Of a DNA stretch of 26,888 nucleotides, positions 8,801-16,564 are shown piece after piece. Position 1 is the stretch's first letter, and each line of letters starts with the position of its first letter. Under the pieces are notes generated by a model, which did no database searches, was not told where the DNA came from, and was given only the letters and a program-made list of their open reading frames with translations. Source of the DNA: CAYPHA01 sp964410215 (GTDB taxonomy: Bacteria; Calditrichota; Calditrichia; Calditrichales; CAYPHA01); NCBI GenBank assembly GCA_964410215.1, contig CAYPHA010000066.1:1-26888 (forward strand), read 5' to 3'. A program made the translations under genes and the position numbers.

Positions 8801-11800
8801 CCAGTTCAAGCGGGCAGAGTCAATGTTAAATCGATCTTCTAAGGCACTTCTTATATTCTGCTGAACCTCGTCTGACAAACCAAGATCCGCTTCAATTTCC
8901 ATATCGGTTTCCAGCATCTCTTCAGGATATGAACTTACCGAAGCGATCAGATTAATGATTTCTGCAGCAATTGAGACCTGTTTCGTTGACGTTTCAGAGG
9001 CGACACTTTGTGCAGGGGAAACGGTATGTTTCTTTTCAATGGGCGGCAGCTGGACTCCTTTTTGCTGTTTGGCATCGGACTCGGATGAGGTTTTCAGATT
9101 CGGATCCTTAAGGACAAACAGTCTGCCTGCCATAGCGGTCCGCCCATCCGAGCCGGATCCGGCAATCGACTTGAGCCAGGCTTCATAGCGCACAGGATCG
9201 CCGATACGATTTTCACCCGAGGTTGTTTTTTTCAGTAAAGAAAAATTACCCTGTGATCCAAAACCTGCTGACATTTTCAGTGCATACGCCCGGTCATGAC
9301 TCCCGCCCCTGGACAGATTTAAGCCGGCCAGCATCGGGTCTGATTCATGATGATTGACAACAGGCGGAATTTTACCAAGTTGAAGAGCTTTCGCTGTTAC
9401 CGCATCCTCGAGGGCAGCGCCCATGGCATGACCGGTCATACCTTTCGTATTCCCTATAACAATATCCGTGTATTTTTCTCCAAAGGTCATTTTCAGTGCT
9501 TCTGCTTCGGTCTGGGAACACCCGCCACGTGCCGGTGTATAGGTCTCATGTGAAATATAGAGTAGTTCTGATGGCAGATCATTATGTGTTAAATCATACC
9601 ACTGTTCCATTCTTCCGATAAACTTTTTCATTTCCTTCGAAAATTGTGCGGTATCAATCTGTGAAGGATGCGAAGCCGTGTTAAACGAATGTGTCCCGAG
9701 CAGTTCGCACACTTCGTTGATGCCTCGTTTTTCGATCTCGGCTTTGGTTTCCAGGACCACACCGACGGCACCGGCACTGATAATCATACCATTCCGTCGC
9801 AGGTCAAAAGGCACAGCCGCCTTGTACAGATCGCCCTCATTGGTCGCCGCACCGGTACACAGGAATCCGGCACCAAGCCATGGAAAGTTAGTCGGACAGG
9901 TTGGATCATCCGCACCGACAATGATCATGCGTTTCACTCTCCCCGACCGTATAAAATCTTCGGCAATCGTAATGGCGTTCGAAGTGGATGAACAGGCGGC
10001 ATTCATCTGGAAATTTGGGCCCTTTGCCTTTATGAGGCTGGCCAGACGGTTATTAGCCTGCGCAGAGATCTGCATCATGAAATTATAGTTGAACTGATAC
10101 ACATCGTCCACACCCGGATTTTCCGTGAACCGGCTGTAATGGAGTGTATACCAATCCGTCAAAAGTTTTCGTGTATCATTATCTTTGATCCGTTCAAGCA
10201 GTTTTTCATAAAATTCCATCAGATCCCTGCGGGTCTTACTGCCGTAATAAAAACTGATATAACGGGATACTTCCTCGATGACGGGATCAATCATTGGAAA
10301 ACCATTGGCAAAAATAACCCCTGTTTCTTCCTGCATATATTCGGGAAGCGTCAGTTTCTGAGGCAACCGTTTACCGGTTGATGTTTGAATATATTCCTGT
10401 ACAAGTGGGATATGGGCATCTTTTAGCGCTTCGTACCCGGCAGCCACGCCGAGTGAAATAGAGCTGCTCATGATTTCAAGATCTTTTTCATCGATGCGGT
10501 AATCATTGAGCATATCGATGCGACCGATTTTACCGGCCAGCTGGATGACATCATCCAGGGATTCCAGAAGCTTAAACGATGGACCGCGCTCATCCTTGAC
10601 AAGCTTGGTGATCTGCAGGTCAACCATCCGCTTCTTCTCTGCATCAGTCATCCGTTCAATAAAATTATGTCCGCGGAATATCTGTTCAAAATTGTCGTCC
10701 CTGAAGCTTTCCTTATGGGAACCGGGTAATCCCACCGAAACACCGCTGAATACGATAGGTATATGACCGGTTACGGGTTTTTCATCTGAATGTCTGACGG
10801 CAAAGTACGTTTGATCCTCTCGTGTCTCTTCTGATCGAAGCGTCTGTTTTTCATCAGCGGCTGAATGCTTCATACCAGGTACTGAGGGTAAGGGCTTCAA
10901 TGGGACACCTTCACTAAACAGTCCGGCATAACATTTCTGCAGACTTTCAACGTCATCCTTATTTTTAAAATTAGATGTTAAAATGGTAATATCATCTTTA
11001 TCATCCAGAATATCCTTGCATAAATTACTGAGTATCAGACCGGGGCCCATTTCGACAAATAAGCGAACACCCTCTTCGTAAAGTTTCCGGATCGACTGAA
11101 CGAAGTTAACGGGTTTAAGAATCTGATCCTTAAGCAGCCGCGGCATATTTTTCAGATCCTTTGCCGTATTGGGATAAAAATTCCCACTGTGATTCATCAT
11201 TACCCGCACATCAGACCGCTGAAACGGCAGGCTTTTAATTTCATTATAAAACTGATCCGCCACGGGATCGACAACAGCGGAATGGAACGCATGGGATACG
11301 AATAATACTTTGCTGCTTATCCGGTTCTTGTCAAGATAGCTTTTAAAATTGTCGATATCTTTAGATTTACCGGCGACAATCGTCTGTCTGGGACTATTTA
11401 TATTGGCAATCGTTACCGGCACACCGCTTCTGTCAATCTGTTCCTGTGTCGTTTTCATGTCGCCGAGGATACTGATCATCTTTCCTGTATCCTCAAGGCC
11501 CGCGTCATGGAAGGAATACCCTCTCCGGTCAACCAGTGTCAACGCATCATCCATACTTATTTTTCCCGCTGCTGCCAGGGCCGTAATCTCACCCAGGCTG
11601 TGACCGGTCATATATTTGGCATCCAGACCGAGCCCTTTGAATAATTCGAAAAGGGCAATGGATGACATAAAAATCGCCGGATGGGCATTGCGGGTCTCCT
11701 TCAGCGTTTCCAGTGCTGCTTTCTCATCCTCCGTTTCCGGAAAAATCAATGCGGTCACGGAAAAACCATGCCGGTCAATCCACCGGGCGTCAGCCTGTTC

Positions 11801-13705
11801 ATACAGGGAACGGACCGTTTCGAAACGATCATAAATATTGCGGAACATATGCAGGTATTGCGAAGCCTGCCCGGGAAACATAATGGCGATTTTTTCACGG
11901 CCAAGCGGTTCTGATTCTTTAAAATAAATGCCTTTTACCTGCAACATTGATATTTTCGCTGGATTTTCTTCCCGGCGCAATGTTTCATACTTCGACTCCA
12001 GCTCCTCTGCAGAAGAGGCCAGAATAGCCAGACGCACCGGGCTGGCGGCATCCTGGTTATAGTGAAATAATCTTACCTGTCTCTGAAAGGATACCGGTGC
12101 GTTCTCACGTGTATTTTCAATAAAGGAAGTTACTTTATGGTGCAGTTCCTCGCGGTCCCTGGCCGCACAGATAAAGATTTCCTGTCCAACCATGTTAAAT
12201 TCGGGCGTATCCGGTATGTCCGGTAATGATTTTGCATTGGTTTCCCTGAATCCGCTTATCATTGTTTTCTTATGATAAGCTTCATCGTATTCCTCCAGAG
12301 CAATGTGGTAATCGGCGCCGCCGAAACCGAAAGAACTGACATTGGCCCGGCGCGGGTGCCCTTCCGGTGCCTGCCAGTCAGCTAACTCATTTACGATGTA
12401 AAACGGGCTGTCATCAATCTGCAGCTTGGGATTGATCTCCTGAAAACTCGCGGTCGGTGGTAATTTCTTATGGTGTAATGCCAGAGCTGCTTTGATGAAT
12501 CCCGCAATACCCGCTGCCGATTTCAGATGGCCGATGTTGGACTTCACAGATGTCAAACCGCAATAATTTTTACGTGTACTTCCAAGGTTAGCGAAAGCTT
12601 TTTTAAGCCCTTCCACTTCAACCACATCGCCTACGACGGTGGCGGTACCATGGGCCTCAATGAGCTGGATCGTGTCAACGGAATAGCCGGCCATCAGACA
12701 GGCCTTTTCGATGGCTTTCGCCTGCCACTCGGCATTGGGAGCCGCGATATATTTACCTTTTCCGTCGCTGGCCTCACCATATCCGGTTACAACGGCAAGA
12801 ATAGTATCTTTATCGCGGACGGCATCCTCCAGTCTTTTCAGAACGACCGATCCGGCCCCCTGCCCCATGACGAATCCATTGGCCCGTTTATCAAACGGGA
12901 AAGATCCATCGGGCGACAGGGCATTGATGGCTGAAAAGAAAATAAACCCGAGCTGTTTGAGCGGCATATCCGCACCACCGCATATCACCGCATCTAGTTC
13001 ATTCAGGTATAATGCCTGGATACCTTTAATGATAGCAGCGAGCACGGAGGCACAGGCGGCATCCACGGTAAAACTGGGCCCGTGGAAGTCGAAAACATTG
13101 GAGATACGGGCCGCAATAATATTCGGTAAAATACCGGGGGCACTGTCCTCTGAAATGGGCAGGCTCCCTTTAAGCGCATGAGACCGGACATATTCAATTA
13201 TATTTTCCTGTTCATTTTGAGATAATTTCCGGAAGGACTCATGACCGCGGAGATAATGTTCTATCAATTGAAACTGGACCCGTACCAACGCATCGCCATA
13301 CTGGGTACCCACCATACCGTTACCAAAAATAACACCAACGCGATCTTTTGCAACAGTACCCAACGTGTTCATTTGCAGTGCCTGAGAAGCGGTCTCGAGT
13401 GCCGCGTGCTGGTTTTCATCCATATGTTCGGCCACCGAAGGAGGAATTTTATAGCGGCGCACCGTATCAAATGACAGGTTTTCTATTCGGGCAGCAACAC
13501 GCGTGATGGTTTTTTCCTGCTTGTTCATCGCTGTGAACAGTTCGGGCCTGTAGTATATATCACTTTCGAGTATATCATCCGGAAGTGGTTTTATGGATAC
13601 TTTTTTCGAAGTGATATTTTGCCAGAACTGATCGATATTCTCGGCATCCGGAAAAAGGGCACCAAGGCCGACGACAGCAATTTTCCGGTCATTGTGGATA
13701 GGCAT
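5858..13705 (-). CDS. Iterative-type polyketide/lipid megasynthase KS-AT-KS-ACP-ACP-KR-DH
   Basis: A 2615-residue multidomain synthase. KS1 (about 5-470) has Cys218 in DAACAS, His352 in HGTAT and His393 in NIGH. AT (about 605-900) has Ser703 in GHSLGE and a malonyl-type HAFH at 805-808. KS2 (about 980-1490) has Cys1238 in NAACSS, a divergent HETYTP (His1386) and His1426 in MTGH, so it may be active. ACP1 (about 1575-1655) and ACP2 (about 1675-1755) read ADLGLSDEV and ADLGIDTVK, with Asp1612 and Thr1714 at the serine position. KR (about 1800-2300) has GGGTGLG at 2029, a long insert, and Tyr2217/Asn2221. DH (about 2320-2610) has His2347 and Asp2536 in a DxxxQ motif. There is no ER and no thioesterase. 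ATG at 13705 follows GGGGAGAT. The product is probably an unsaturated chain; its identity is unknown. Confidence 0.93.
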   Translation of the reverse strand: MPIHNDRKIAVVGLGALFPDAENIDQFWQNITSKKVSIKPLPDDILESDIYYRPELFTAMNKQEKTITRVAARIENLSFDTVRRYKIPPSVAEHMDENQHAALETASQALQMNTLGTVAKDRVGVIFGNGMVGTQYGDALVRVQFQLIEHYLRGHESFRKLSQNEQENIIEYVRSHALKGSLPISEDSAPGILPNIIAARISNVFDFHGPSFTVDAACASVLAAIIKGIQALYLNELDAVICGGADMPLKQLGFIFFSAINALSPDGSFPFDKRANGFVMGQGAGSVVLKRLEDAVRDKDTILAVVTGYGEASDGKGKYIAAPNAEWQAKAIEKACLMAGYSVDTIQLIEAHGTATVVGDVVEVEGLKKAFANLGSTRKNYCGLTSVKSNIGHLKSAAGIAGFIKAALALHHKKLPPTASFQEINPKLQIDDSPFYIVNELADWQAPEGHPRRANVSSFGFGGADYHIALEEYDEAYHKKTMISGFRETNAKSLPDIPDTPEFNMVGQEIFICAARDREELHHKVTSFIENTRENAPVSFQRQVRLFHYNQDAASPVRLAILASSAEELESKYETLRREENPAKISMLQVKGIYFKESEPLGREKIAIMFPGQASQYLHMFRNIYDRFETVRSLYEQADARWIDRHGFSVTALIFPETEDEKAALETLKETRNAHPAIFMSSIALFELFKGLGLDAKYMTGHSLGEITALAAAGKISMDDALTLVDRRGYSFHDAGLEDTGKMISILGDMKTTQEQIDRSGVPVTIANINSPRQTIVAGKSKDIDNFKSYLDKNRISSKVLFVSHAFHSAVVDPVADQFYNEIKSLPFQRSDVRVMMNHSGNFYPNTAKDLKNMPRLLKDQILKPVNFVQSIRKLYEEGVRLFVEMGPGLILSNLCKDILDDKDDITILTSNFKNKDDVESLQKCYAGLFSEGVPLKPLPSVPGMKHSAADEKQTLRSEETREDQTYFAVRHSDEKPVTGHIPIVFSGVSVGLPGSHKESFRDDNFEQIFRGHNFIERMTDAEKKRMVDLQITKLVKDERGPSFKLLESLDDVIQLAGKIGRIDMLNDYRIDEKDLEIMSSSISLGVAAGYEALKDAHIPLVQEYIQTSTGKRLPQKLTLPEYMQEETGVIFANGFPMIDPVIEEVSRYISFYYGSKTRRDLMEFYEKLLERIKDNDTRKLLTDWYTLHYSRFTENPGVDDVYQFNYNFMMQISAQANNRLASLIKAKGPNFQMNAACSSTSNAITIAEDFIRSGRVKRMIIVGADDPTCPTNFPWLGAGFLCTGAATNEGDLYKAAVPFDLRRNGMIISAGAVGVVLETKAEIEKRGINEVCELLGTHSFNTASHPSQIDTAQFSKEMKKFIGRMEQWYDLTHNDLPSELLYISHETYTPARGGCSQTEAEALKMTFGEKYTDIVIGNTKGMTGHAMGAALEDAVTAKALQLGKIPPVVNHHESDPMLAGLNLSRGGSHDRAYALKMSAGFGSQGNFSLLKKTTSGENRIGDPVRYEAWLKSIAGSGSDGRTAMAGRLFVLKDPNLKTSSESDAKQQKGVQLPPIEKKHTVSPAQSVASETSTKQVSIAAEIINLIASVSSYPEEMLETDMEIEADLGLSDEVQQNIRSALEDRFNIDSARLNWRGDVNLGNLIEQVKNMLAKTNMPETVQSPSQKVATDPGMVADKEAIRAETVKVFSEVTKYPEDMLEMDMEMEADLGIDTVKQATILSILGEKYMMERDDSLQLSNYPTIGHIVDLVYEKSNTYSGEMPEDHQQAEVAEEETPVVMEEEFIPETSDLTRQVVILEESKRGKKKYPVRNRLIWLVADDETILRPLKQKLQAKKAKVRTLVLPENPTEFDPEEFLSKSGEKESPDVIIDVTHCGTPVDFATQTKESIEHILQRSGEYRFRFYKALAEQNRKPGRILCVTSVDGYLGYHDKASRVTDPSFGALIGFYKALRKEWADSHVSILDVEPDLINKDENLFSETVITEMEYDAPGFEAAVKDGHRRIAKITEKKLQRDQTLRFTESDTILITGGGTGLGSRVFKAMARRYPSRFIVVDIVNIPDEIEEYVRLDEAGLEKLRRNLREDLKKTRQKVTPVMVNREFEAITRAVDVYNTLTEVKSMGRHVTYIACDVRDYEGLQNKMAEARREMGAVTAVIHAAGLEKSHFMDRKSAEEFRDVFSVKATGASHIMLICKDDPLKLVVAFSSISGRFGNAAQLDYSAANSFLNYWIKMLQTNDPGLHALSLIWSGWKDVGMAWRNPFVRETSEEIGLNFIEIFQGLSAFFNEIEHRSGDTEVLLHRGLDGFLEPQLSVTPISDFPLIDRITPMDGNINRAYRMLSVRRDAMLDQHRLGKVPIMPAVGYSELAAEYYALHEGKKEHYVLRNITFSNAFKLFHEEPRELFIEGHKQSEDGSWEIEIKSVFRLPKTNAVQTILHSRSRVSSALKDYSDMDPANWHIDQRNPVELSAEESLLLIKDSGVDQRIILGPLFNDVLRDSESKEPVLIYPKSTIYPTYFPKEQLSNPKYPLQKMLVNPCFLDSIYQACAAHLLVNKKRVYLPWEVGELGIIHVPRGDGLYRSYTNVAEDNEEIVSFNVAMTDGDGRICYYGRNVQFRRINL

Positions 13706-13782
13706 TTAAGATCTCCCCGTTGGAAAAGAAGAATAAAAAGAATTATTACTCAATAATAATATAAAGAAAAAATAAAACACCT

Positions 13783-13798
13783 TGTGATTTATTACACA
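13783..13798. promoter_or_regulatory. CRP/FNR-like palindrome in the megasynthase leader
   Basis: TGTGATTTATTACACA matches the TGTGA-N6-TCACA type of site recognised by CRP/FNR-family regulators in nine of ten conserved positions. It lies about 80 bases upstream of the megasynthase ATG and about 40 bases downstream of the candidate -10 box, where a bound protein would act as a roadblock. This is a pattern match only; AT-rich leaders give such matches by chance. Confidence 0.25.
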
Positions 13799-13838
13799 GG
13801 AATAGAGAGAAAAGCAAGAAGAAATATGAAATAGTTAA

Positions 13839-13844
13839 ATTATA
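13839..13844 (-). promoter_or_regulatory. Candidate -10 box for the megasynthase operon
   Basis: On the minus strand TATAAT occurs exactly at these positions in the gap between the terminator of the preceding operon and the megasynthase gene. A good -35 box is not visible 17 bases upstream (TCCTGT region). If used, it would give an AT-rich leader of about 125 bases. An imperfect CCTGT...ACAGG inverted repeat at 13845-13865 overlaps the promoter region and could be an operator. Confidence 0.35.
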
Positions 13845-13888
13845 CCTGTTGACTGCACGTACAGGATTAAAACGGATGCCGAAAAAGG

Positions 13889-13914
13889 AGGCCCTGCCGG
13901 TCTGAGCAGGGCCT
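13889..13914 (-). terminator. Rho-independent terminator after the hexuronate operon
   Basis: A perfect 9-bp GC-rich stem AGGCCCTGC/GCAGGGCCT with an 8-base loop is followed on the minus strand by CC and five T (complement of 13882-13886). It lies 37 bases beyond the stop of the sugar kinase gene, so it closes the hexuronate operon and insulates the megasynthase operon from it. Confidence 0.8.
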
Positions 13915-13950
13915 GGAAAATAACAGCATGATATGAAAATTTTCGGATAG

Positions 13951-15033
13951 TTATCTTTGCACCCGGGCAGAACCGCCTTTTACAAATGCCTCCACTTCCG
14001 GGAGACGGGCCATAGTGGTATCACCGGGAAAGGTCGTCAGCAAGGCCCCATGGGCCCAGCCCAGTTTCAGCGCTTCCTGCGGATTGCGTCCGTCGAGCAG
14101 GCCGTAAATCAATCCCGTCGCAAACCCGTCACCGCCACCGATACGATCCAGAACGGTAAGCTCCGTTTTTGGTGTTTCGAATTTTTCGCCGTCATACCAC
14201 AAAACCGCGCCCCATTGATGCTTGTTCGCCGATTCCACTTCGCGCAGGGTGGTCGCAACCATCTTAATGTTTGGAAATTCCCTGATGACCCGTTCAATCA
14301 TCTGAAAGAAAACGGTTGTATCGAATTTCGATTTCGCCGTAACTTCCGGGCCTTTGATGCCTAATCCGGTCTGCAGATCTTCCTCATTACCAATCAGTAC
14401 ATCAACGTGCTCTGCGATCTTACGCAATACATGTTGTGCTTTATCAAGCCCCCCGATGGGCGCCCATAACTTGCCCCGGTAATTCAGATCGAATGAATTG
14501 ACGGCACCGGCCTTATGCGCCGCTTTCATCCCTTCGATAATCACGTCCGATGTCGTTTCCGAAAGGGCGGCAAAAATACCGCCGGAATGGAACCATCGCA
14601 CACCTTTTTTGAAAATGCCGTCCCAGTCAAAATCTCCCGGTTTCAAAAGCGCTGCGGCCTCATTGCACCGGTTATAAAAAACGACAGGCGGACGAACACT
14701 GTATCCCCGGTCACTGTATACGGTGGCGATATTGGGTCCCCGAACGCCGTCATGATCGAAATATTTGTAAAAAGGCCGCACACCCATTTCCCGGACACGG
14801 TTTTGAACCATTTCACCGATCCCATACCGCACCATGGCCGAGGCTATACCGGTATGCAAACCAAAACAATCAGCAAGGTTTGCGGCAACATTGTATTCAC
14901 CACCGGAAACATGAATATCCACAGCCCGTGCTTTTCTGAACGGCACCGTTCCGGGATCGAGACGATGCACCAGGGCACCGACGGAAAGAAAATCCAAAGC
15001 ATATTTCTCATTTTTTATTACAAGTTGACTCAT
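13951..15033 (-). CDS. kdgK: 2-keto-3-deoxygluconate kinase (PfkB family)
   Basis: A 360-residue PfkB-family sugar kinase. The N-terminal substrate motif GGEYNVAANLA lies at 44-54, with FDLNYR at 181-186. The C-terminal ATP/anion-hole motif DRIGGGDGFATGLIYG has the catalytic base Asp302. This family phosphorylates 2-keto-3-deoxygluconate to KDPG, the last step before the aldolase in hexuronate breakdown. The best match to that activity is by overall pattern and neighbours (uronate epimerase, mannonate oxidoreductase). A related PfkB kinase for another acid sugar cannot be excluded. Mannonate dehydratase and KDPG aldolase, its usual partners, are not in the window. The ATG has AGGAGA upstream. 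It is the last gene of the operon, followed by a strong terminator. Confidence 0.85.
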   Translation of the reverse strand: MSQLVIKNEKYALDFLSVGALVHRLDPGTVPFRKARAVDIHVSGGEYNVAANLADCFGLHTGIASAMVRYGIGEMVQNRVREMGVRPFYKYFDHDGVRGPNIATVYSDRGYSVRPPVVFYNRCNEAAALLKPGDFDWDGIFKKGVRWFHSGGIFAALSETTSDVIIEGMKAAHKAGAVNSFDLNYRGKLWAPIGGLDKAQHVLRKIAEHVDVLIGNEEDLQTGLGIKGPEVTAKSKFDTTVFFQMIERVIREFPNIKMVATTLREVESANKHQWGAVLWYDGEKFETPKTELTVLDRIGGGDGFATGLIYGLLDGRNPQEALKLGWAHGALLTTFPGDTTMARLPEVEAFVKGGSARVQR

Positions 15034-15108
15034 TGATTCTCCTGTATAAATAATTTGTTACATGTATGTTCAGAACAAATACCTCTAAACGCCCAATGCC
15101 ACGGATGC

Positions 15109-16563
15109 TCAGGGCATGGGCAGGGATTGTTTCTTACCGGGCATAGCCGTATACTCCGGATAACCGATACCCCTGACCAGATCATTTATAGCGACGGCTT
15201 TTCCCGTTTCCATGGACCGGTTCGCAGCGACTCCCGTAAGTATGGAATAAGCCCCGGACCGGAAATCGGCCGCCCGCCTGTATGTATCTTCCCGCTTCTC
15301 CGGCAGGAACAAATCATCCAGAAGGATCTTGTCGCCCCCGCCGTGACCGCCTTCTCCCGACCATGGTTCATACTCTTTTGCCGGCCCGCGCAGAGGAATA
15401 ACCCGGGTCGTAACACCCCCGCTTTTCAATCCACCCTGTTCCGTGTCTGTGCCGCTGACATAAATCGTCTCCTGGATTTCATGCTCGATGCGGCCCTTGG
15501 TACCATTGAAGATGATACGGTAGCCTTCCCAGGAGTTGAACGCATTCAGGGAATAGGTCATATAAACATTATTATCATAGTGAACGATGACGTTCATGTT
15601 GTCTTCAATATCGATTTCCGGACGAAAGACGCATTTATCACGGTAGTAGCCATCGTATTTTTCATTATCCAGATAGAGTTTTTTCAACCATGCACTTTTG
15701 TCCAGCTCCATCCGAAAGCTGCACTGACCTTTTTCCGGACAGATCAGGCAACGTTCATGGTGGCTGTTCAGTCCGAAACGCTTTGCCATCTCAGGTGTAT
15801 AAAATTCACGTTTACCGGCAGTAAACACGGAAACCGGTATCGCCGACAGCCACCAGTTGACCAGGTCAAAGTGATGGGTTGCTTTATGCACCATCAAACC
15901 GCCTGAGAACTTTTTCTGGCTGTGCCAGCGGCGAAAATAGTCCGCACCGTGATAGGTATTCAGCATCCAGTGAAAATCTAACGAGAGCAAGTCACCGATT
16001 TCACCATTCATCAGTAATTCTTTCACCTGCGTGCGCGGTGGTGAATAGCGGTAGTTGAACGTAACCGTGCATGTTTTTCCGGTTTTTTTCTGCGTATCCA
16101 CGATGGCCTGGCATTTTTCATCATCGATGGTCATCGGTTTCTCCGTAATGACATCGCAGCCCAGCTCCATACCACGGATAATGTATTGATGATGAAAACC
16201 ATCCACCGTTGTTACGATAATGATATCCGGTTTTGTTTTCGCGACCATGTCATCGAATTCTTCCGTTTTAAAGAGCGGGATCGTCTGTCCATTAATCGTC
16301 CTGGCTTCCCTTTGAGCCAGTTCCAGACGGCCCTGATTTACATCACAAAATCCTACCAGTTCGGCATATTGCGGGTACTTCTCCAGAACAGCCTCCGAGT
16401 ACATGTAGGATCGCACACCCATGCCCACGATGGCATACCTCTTTTTAACCGCTTTCTCCTGGGAATGAACCAGGTGGGGCATCATCAGAACGCCGGCTCC
16501 TGCCATGGTCGATGTTTTTACAAATTCCCGTCTTCCGATATTCCTGCCTGATTTGCTGATCAT
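15109..16563 (-). CDS. Tat-exported Gfo/Idh/MocA-family oxidoreductase
   Basis: A 484-residue protein when started at the ATG at 16563. That start has AGGAGG at 16570-16575 with six bases of spacing, and the reading frame upstream of it overlaps the preceding gene. The N-terminus contains GRREFVKTSTMAGAGVLMMP, a twin-arginine signal with a hydrophobic stretch, so the protein should be folded with cofactor and exported. A Rossmann region follows (AIVGMGVRSY), then TEKPMT, the catalytic-lysine motif of the family. The C-terminal region has a cysteine group CLICPEKGQC plus YRDKC that may bind a metal. It probably oxidises or reduces a sugar or uronate derivative in the periplasm; some exported relatives act as NAD-dependent glycosidases. 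The substrate is unknown. Confidence 0.85.
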   Translation of the reverse strand: MISKSGRNIGRREFVKTSTMAGAGVLMMPHLVHSQEKAVKKRYAIVGMGVRSYMYSEAVLEKYPQYAELVGFCDVNQGRLELAQREARTINGQTIPLFKTEEFDDMVAKTKPDIIIVTTVDGFHHQYIIRGMELGCDVITEKPMTIDDEKCQAIVDTQKKTGKTCTVTFNYRYSPPRTQVKELLMNGEIGDLLSLDFHWMLNTYHGADYFRRWHSQKKFSGGLMVHKATHHFDLVNWWLSAIPVSVFTAGKREFYTPEMAKRFGLNSHHERCLICPEKGQCSFRMELDKSAWLKKLYLDNEKYDGYYRDKCVFRPEIDIEDNMNVIVHYDNNVYMTYSLNAFNSWEGYRIIFNGTKGRIEHEIQETIYVSGTDTEQGGLKSGGVTTRVIPLRGPAKEYEPWSGEGGHGGGDKILLDDLFLPEKREDTYRRAADFRSGAYSILTGVAANRSMETGKAVAINDLVRGIGYPEYTAMPGKKQSLPMP

Positions 16564-16564
16564 G

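Noticed and set aside
5858..13705. Naming the megasynthase PfaA or a PUFA synthase
   Set aside because: The domain order (AT between two KS domains, only two carrier domains, DH in the same chain) and absence of PfaB-D-like partners do not fit.
13849..13854. TTGACT on the + strand as a -35 box
   Set aside because: No -10 box follows at the right distance and no + strand gene lies downstream.
15055..15906. Long + strand ORF of 283 codons opposite the Gfo/Idh/MocA gene
   Set aside because: It is a shadow of a well-supported minus-strand gene; its translation shows no recognisable domain and it has no ribosome site.
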